From NCBI GenBank assembly GCA_951801955.1, contig CATOOV010000005.1, forward strand, positions 21,011 to 85,010: a stretch of DNA of 64,000 nt, in the 5' to 3' direction. The notes beneath the pieces are model-generated. The model saw only the letters and a program-made list of their open reading frames with translations, was not told the origin of the DNA and did no database searches. The stretch comes from an uncultured Lachnospiraceae bacterium (GTDB taxonomy: Bacteria > Bacillota > Clostridia > Lachnospirales > Lachnospiraceae). A program made the position numbers and the translations under genes. Below are positions 60,321 through 64,000 of the stretch, piece by piece. Positions within the stretch are counted from its first letter, which is position 1. Each line of letters opens with the position of its first letter.

Positions 60321-62311
60321 CTCTTTTCTGCCTTTCTTCCTGGAAACGTACAGCCTAATATCAAATACAGCACGATCCATGGAACCCATCGCCAGGGCTG
60401 TTCCACATTATCCGCCATGGAGATTCCAATAATAGCAAAATAATACCCAAAGGGCAAAAACGTTCCATATCCCTGCTGCTTTTGTACAAACATCTTCTTC
60501 CATCCATCATACAGGCTATATAGTAATATTATGGTATAAGGAATTGCGGAAAAAATACCATACCGATATGCCATTCCTATCACAGCATTGTGGGGATTCC
60601 CTTCTTTTCCTCTCACTAAGGCATTGTTCCCATGTCCCCACAAATTCATGTCGCGGAGATAGGAATACCAATACAAATTCCTTGCCGAACTTAAATTTTC
60701 AAAGGAAGTCAAACTCTTAATTTTGGTAGAAAAGCGTTCCATGGTAGAGGCATGTACAATAATAGAAAAGTTTTCTTCTTCCGGCAATTCTTTGATATAC
60801 ACATCTTTATCAAAAAGTATCTCCGAATCCAGCCAAATCGGAACAAATTTCAGCGACGCCTCCAACAAACCGCCAGACAATGCCATGGTCAAAGGCAAAA
60901 TAACTAACATCTTAATGATTTCTCCTTTGTATCTCCTCCGGCTGAGAAAAACACGGTAAGAAAATATCAGACATGTCAGAAAAACCATGATAATTGCTGT
61001 AAAGCTCTGAGTCCTCCAGATGAAAAACCAACTGATACACACCCCTAACAAATGAAGACACTTGTTCCACAGATTCTTTCTTTGCTTGACAGCAACCTCA
61101 AGTTCCCCTAAAAACGTTACCAGCGCCACCAATTCGAACATGGCAAAAACAGCGGGGTTATAACTTGCCCCTGTGTAGCGTATATGGTCACGCAGGGGGC
61201 GGAAACAGATACAAAATACCACGGAAAACCAGAATAAAATCTCAATGGTATACACAATATCTGCCAGAAACCTCTGGTAATTTTCCATATTTCCGATTAC
61301 AAAATACAAAAATCCAAATACCAAGATCATAATCGGCGCCTGTGCCGAAAACCGATGCCTCACTGTTATCTCTGAGAGAAATGCAAGCGTCCAAAAGCCA
61401 AACCATCCATAACTGATGGAATTGCGCCAGTCTAAAATCTCTGCCCGCCGTTCCACAGACAATGCTGCAATCAACAAAATACACAAAACTCCCACAGCCG
61501 ACGTTACCTGGAAATTTCCTATATACTCGTTCTGCATATCCACAAAATTCATATAAAAAATCAAAAACAGCATCAATGAGACCCGGATCCTGCTCCTGAT
61601 ATTTCCAGAAAGATTCTCCGTATGATCTAAGATCAGGGTATTTATAATATAACGAAAAAGATACTGAAGGATACCAATGTAACGATTTAAAATCTTCCTT
61701 CCAATCCCTGCATATTTGCTTTTCTTCCACAATAAACACCAGATCAAGGAAAGCAGAAGGTAACAGGCAAATACCAGTATTGCACGAAATACAATGATTC
61801 TTAGGCTAAATTCTGGAAATCTCTCATATAACTGCATCTTGTTAATCCGAAATGCCAAACCTTTTTGCCCTTCCAGGCTAATATAACATTGGTCAAACCT
61901 GCTCTGTGCTAAAAGCATTGCATTTCCTCCCTGGGTAAGGGTTATCGTTTCCTCCTGGACCAGATTACTCTCCTGGTACAGCAATACTTTCCATACCATT
62001 TCCGGCTGGTTCATCGACGCAATCTCTATATACAACCATTTCCATTCCCCTTGCTTTCCGTTAATCTGAATGGTGCGCTCCGTGGATTCTTCAAAGTTTT
62101 TTATCAACAGTTCTTCCCGTTGTTCAAACTGCGGATTCCAATAGAGCCCATACTCCCTTTCCATAAAGTCATATACTTCACCAACATCTAAAAATTTATC
62201 CAAATTCCAAGTTCCGCATACCCACATGGCAGAAACGCTTAAAGCGATCATCCATCCGATACAAAACCAGATCAGGATTGACACTTTTTTACGAAATAAT
62301 TTTTTCAACAT
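60317..62311 (-). CDS. Polytopic membrane protein, polysaccharide polymerase/ligase-like (paralogue 1)
   Basis: 664 aa. One amino-terminal helix (~12-33), an extracytoplasmic domain (VYDFMEREYGLYWNPQFEQR, WKWLYIEIASMNQPEMVWKV), a second helix at ~175 and a bundle of transmembrane segments from ~255. The large late loop contains NLWGHGNNALVRGKEGNPHN with AVIGMAYRYG, like the conserved periplasmic His region of Wzy/WaaL proteins. It is probably the first gene of the polysaccharide operon; the 380 bp upstream are gene-free. A paralogue follows directly, so one may polymerise and the other transfer the glycan. Confidence 0.78.
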   Translation of the reverse strand: MLKKLFRKKVSILIWFCIGWMIALSVSAMWVCGTWNLDKFLDVGEVYDFMEREYGLYWNPQFEQREELLIKNFEESTERTIQINGKQGEWKWLYIEIASMNQPEMVWKVLLYQESNLVQEETITLTQGGNAMLLAQSRFDQCYISLEGQKGLAFRINKMQLYERFPEFSLRIIVFRAILVFACYLLLSLIWCLLWKKSKYAGIGRKILNRYIGILQYLFRYIINTLILDHTENLSGNIRSRIRVSLMLFLIFYMNFVDMQNEYIGNFQVTSAVGVLCILLIAALSVERRAEILDWRNSISYGWFGFWTLAFLSEITVRHRFSAQAPIMILVFGFLYFVIGNMENYQRFLADIVYTIEILFWFSVVFCICFRPLRDHIRYTGASYNPAVFAMFELVALVTFLGELEVAVKQRKNLWNKCLHLLGVCISWFFIWRTQSFTAIIMVFLTCLIFSYRVFLSRRRYKGEIIKMLVILPLTMALSGGLLEASLKFVPIWLDSEILFDKDVYIKELPEEENFSIIVHASTMERFSTKIKSLTSFENLSSARNLYWYSYLRDMNLWGHGNNALVRGKEGNPHNAVIGMAYRYGIFSAIPYTIILLYSLYDGWKKMFVQKQQGYGTFLPFGYYFAIIGISMADNVEQPWRWVPWIVLYLILGCTFPGRKAEKR

Positions 62312-62695
62312 TTTTTTGTATTTACTCCATTTATCTTCAAACTATTGATATAAATTTGCTGTTTCCATCTAAAAAATAGGATCCATTCCCATCTAATATA
62401 CATGTTATTTGGCACAATCTCGTTTATTATATACCATGAAGTTTATTTTTGTAAACTTATATCATAAAAATCGACAGGAAAATAAATTTCCTGGTAACGA
62501 CAATCCATTGCTTTTCCGTTATTCCCGGCGTTCTGTCCACAAGATGCAACATAAAATGCAACACAGAAATTCGGACAAACAATATTTATTTTGCGATAAA
62601 CCTGTGTCTTTCCAGCATTTTATAAATCAAGACGCCTTAAAACAGAATCGCCAGAAGAAAGGAAAGCGCTACACTCAGTAAGGAGGAACAAAATT
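62312..62695. other. Divergent intergenic region: operon promoter and integrase leader
   Basis: It would carry the promoter of the minus-strand polysaccharide operon and that of the plus-strand integrase. A 90-codon plus-strand frame (62409-62681) has no ribosome-binding site and is not convincing, although its end (DKQYLFCDKPVSFQHFINQD) looks like a fragment. A small palindrome CAGGAAA/TTTCCTG lies near 62476. Confidence 0.4.
62544..62565 (+). repeat. Left copy of a 22-bp direct repeat flanking the integrase
   Basis: It starts ATGCAACATAA and ends TGCAACACA, matching 63727-63748 at 20 of 22 positions. Possible integrase binding or att-type site. Confidence 0.5.
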
Positions 62696-63751
62696 ATGGC
62701 AAAAGCAAAAAAATTACCAAGCGGCAGTTGGAGATGTCTTGTCTACGATTATACGGACGAATCTGGAAAGAGACACTACAAATCTTTCACTTCTACCACA
62801 TCTTCCCCTGCCGGAAAAAGAGAAGCGGAACTTCTTGCGGCTGAATATGCCGCCACAAAGGAGACTAGGAATGCAAAAGGAAAAAATATCCCATTTCAAA
62901 AAGCGTTGAGTGACTACATTTCCCAAAAAGAGCCTGTACTCTCTCCTTCCACAATTAGAGGCTACAAAAGCATTGAAAGCAGATTACTGAAAAACTATCA
63001 CGATTTTTGTTCCAAAAAAATATGTGAGATACAACCCATCCACATACAAGAATTGATCAATGAGCTGGCAAAAAAGAGAACGCCAAAAACAGTACGAAAT
63101 TATCATGGCTTAATCTCATCTGTTCTTTCCTCGAATGGCTTCACTTTTAAATTAGATACGACCATGCCCCAAAAAGTGCGTCCGAATCTGTATATTCCTA
63201 CCGATTCCGATATTAAAAAGCTAGTTTTTTCTGTGAAAGATACAGAGCTGGAGATCCCTATTTTGCTTGGAGCATTTTGTACCATGCGCCGGGGTGAAAT
63301 CTGTGGTCTCTCCATAGACGATATCAATGGGACAATCATTCATGTGCACCACTCTTTGGTACAAGGCGCTGATAAAAAATTGTATCTTAAGACAACCAAG
63401 ACAGAGTCCGGCGACCGTTATATTGATGCTCCTGCTTTTATTATTGAAAAGATACAGAAAAAGGGATATATAACAAACTTAACTCCCCATGCGATCACCA
63501 TATGCTTTCAAAAAGTATTAAAAAAACACCATATCCCTCACTTCCGTTTCCATGATTTACGGCATTACTCAGCCAGTGTGCAGCATGCGTTGGGAATCCC
63601 TGATGCTTATATTATGCAGCGGGGCGGCTGGTCTTCCGATGCGGTACTCAAGTCCATCTACCGCCATGCCATGAATGACCGCCAAAAGGAAATGAACGAG
63701 AAAACTAATAGACATTTTGAGAGTTTATGCAACATAATTTGCAACACATAA
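62696..63751 (+). CDS. Tyrosine recombinase/integrase
   Basis: 351 aa, full length; start supported by AAGGAGG. An amino-terminal arm-binding-like domain (SGSWRCLVYDYTDESGKRHY KSFTS), a core-binding SAM-like domain (~65-165), and the catalytic domain with Arg in FCTMRRGEICGL, Lys in KTTKTESGDRYID, HDLRHYSAS (HxxR), GGWSSD (Trp in place of the second His) and Tyr in SIYRHAM. It should be catalytically competent. No other genes of a mobile element accompany it; the downstream neighbour is a truncated teichoic acid gene, so it may mark the edge of a larger element beyond the window. Confidence 0.93.
   Translation: MAKAKKLPSGSWRCLVYDYTDESGKRHYKSFTSTTSSPAGKREAELLAAEYAATKETRNAKGKNIPFQKALSDYISQKEPVLSPSTIRGYKSIESRLLKNYHDFCSKKICEIQPIHIQELINELAKKRTPKTVRNYHGLISSVLSSNGFTFKLDTTMPQKVRPNLYIPTDSDIKKLVFSVKDTELEIPILLGAFCTMRRGEICGLSIDDINGTIIHVHHSLVQGADKKLYLKTTKTESGDRYIDAPAFIIEKIQKKGYITNLTPHAITICFQKVLKKHHIPHFRFHDLRHYSASVQHALGIPDAYIMQRGGWSSDAVLKSIYRHAMNDRQKEMNEKTNRHFESLCNIICNT
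63727..63748 (+). repeat. Right copy of the 22-bp direct repeat, overlapping the integrase end
   Basis: Two mismatches to 62544-62565. It covers the codons for LCNIICNT at the carboxyl end of the integrase, about 40 bp before the point where the next gene fragment begins. Confidence 0.5.
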
Positions 63752-63787
63752 AAATAACCCTTTGATTCTGCATAGAATCCACGATAG

Positions 63788-64000
63788 GAACAGCGGGATT
63801 ATAACCCGATATTCAAAGAAAGCACGTATTATAAAGTATTTAACGCCCTGATCAACGACCCAAGGCTGATTGAGGCGGCGAAGGCTTACGGCTATAAAAT
63901 CAAATATGTGCTGCACCCGATCGTGAGCGCCCAGGCAGATGACTTTGACAAGAATGAATATGTGGACATTATCCCTGCCGTGGGTGATATGAGCTATGAA
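63788..64000 (+). pseudogene. 5'-truncated CDP-glycerol glycerophosphotransferase (TagB/TagF-like), runs off the window
   Basis: After an in-frame TAG at 63785 the frame reads EQRDYNPIFKESTYYKVFNA, LINDPRLIEAAKAYGYKIKY, VLHPIVSAQADDFDKNEYVD and IIPAVGDMSYE to the edge. This matches the carboxyl-terminal catalytic part of the family, which polymerises glycerol phosphate for teichoic acids. The amino-terminal part and start codon are missing. Its base composition is more GC-rich than the rest of the window. Loss of the 5' part at the integrase boundary suggests an insertion or recombination junction between 63752 and 63788. Confidence 0.75.

Noticed and set aside
62409..62681. 90-codon ORF before the integrase
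   Set aside because: No ribosome-binding site, spans the repeat at 62544, and most of it lacks coding character; noted only as a possible fragment.

Overview
The window looks like a chromosomal segment of a low-GC Gram-positive anaerobe of the Clostridia, most likely a Lachnospiraceae member. This is inferred from strong Shine-Dalgarno sites, many TTG/GTG starts, an arcC-pyk pair, a pyruvate kinase with a C-terminal PEP-utilising domain, FN3-decorated wall hydrolases and Tn916-like integrases. No rRNA, tRNA or CRISPR array was seen.

Layout. 1-3.5 kb: end of a rhodanese/PP-loop (TtcA-like) gene, an ECF sigma/anti-sigma pair, a dispersed inverted-repeat element and a gamma-carbonic anhydrase. 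3.5-9.6 kb: an accessory island at the 5' end of a low-molecular-weight tyrosine phosphatase gene. A 22-bp direct repeat made of the codons of the phosphatase active-site loop flanks a 4.2-kb element. The element carries an unrecognised 754-aa P-loop/GTPase-like protein, a truncated integrase and a truncated opposite-strand gene. Remains of a second element seem to lie to its left. 9.7-20.6 kb: housekeeping genes (YjbR, DUF2752, phosphoglycerate mutase-like proposed homoserine kinase, homoserine dehydrogenase with an ACT regulator, prfB with its programmed frameshift, SdpR/SdpI-type pair, two alkylation-repair genes) mixed with decayed gene fragments. 20.6-31.9 kb (all minus strand): an AAA ATPase with a truncated PD-(D/E)XK-like partner, a lipoprotein amidase, pyk, arcC, an HtrA protease with a long low-complexity cytoplasmic domain, glmS and an LCP ligase.

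32-62.3 kb (all minus strand): a surface-polysaccharide and cell-wall locus. The upstream half encodes two polymerase/ligase-like membrane proteins, a CapD/WbpM-like 4,6-dehydratase, a three-domain fusion (initiating phosphosugar transferase, SDR, GT4 glycosyltransferase), a TviB-like UDP-sugar dehydrogenase, a TviC-like epimerase and a wrecked MBOAT/SGNH acyltransferase module. The downstream half encodes LCP, FN3, GGDEF, amidase, glucosaminidase and glycosyltransferase proteins and a second initiating transferase. The gene set resembles a route to a glycan with a 6-deoxy-HexNAc first sugar and GalNAcA; no Wzx-type flippase is visible in the window. 62.5-64 kb: an intact tyrosine integrase abuts a 5'-truncated CDP-glycerol glycerophosphotransferase fragment.

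The most unusual items are the phosphatase-site integration island with its GTPase-like cargo, the three-domain glycan enzyme joined across an A7 tract, the ATPase/nuclease pair, a 122-bp MITE-like hairpin with a 12-bp target duplication, and several dispersed non-coding repeat families.
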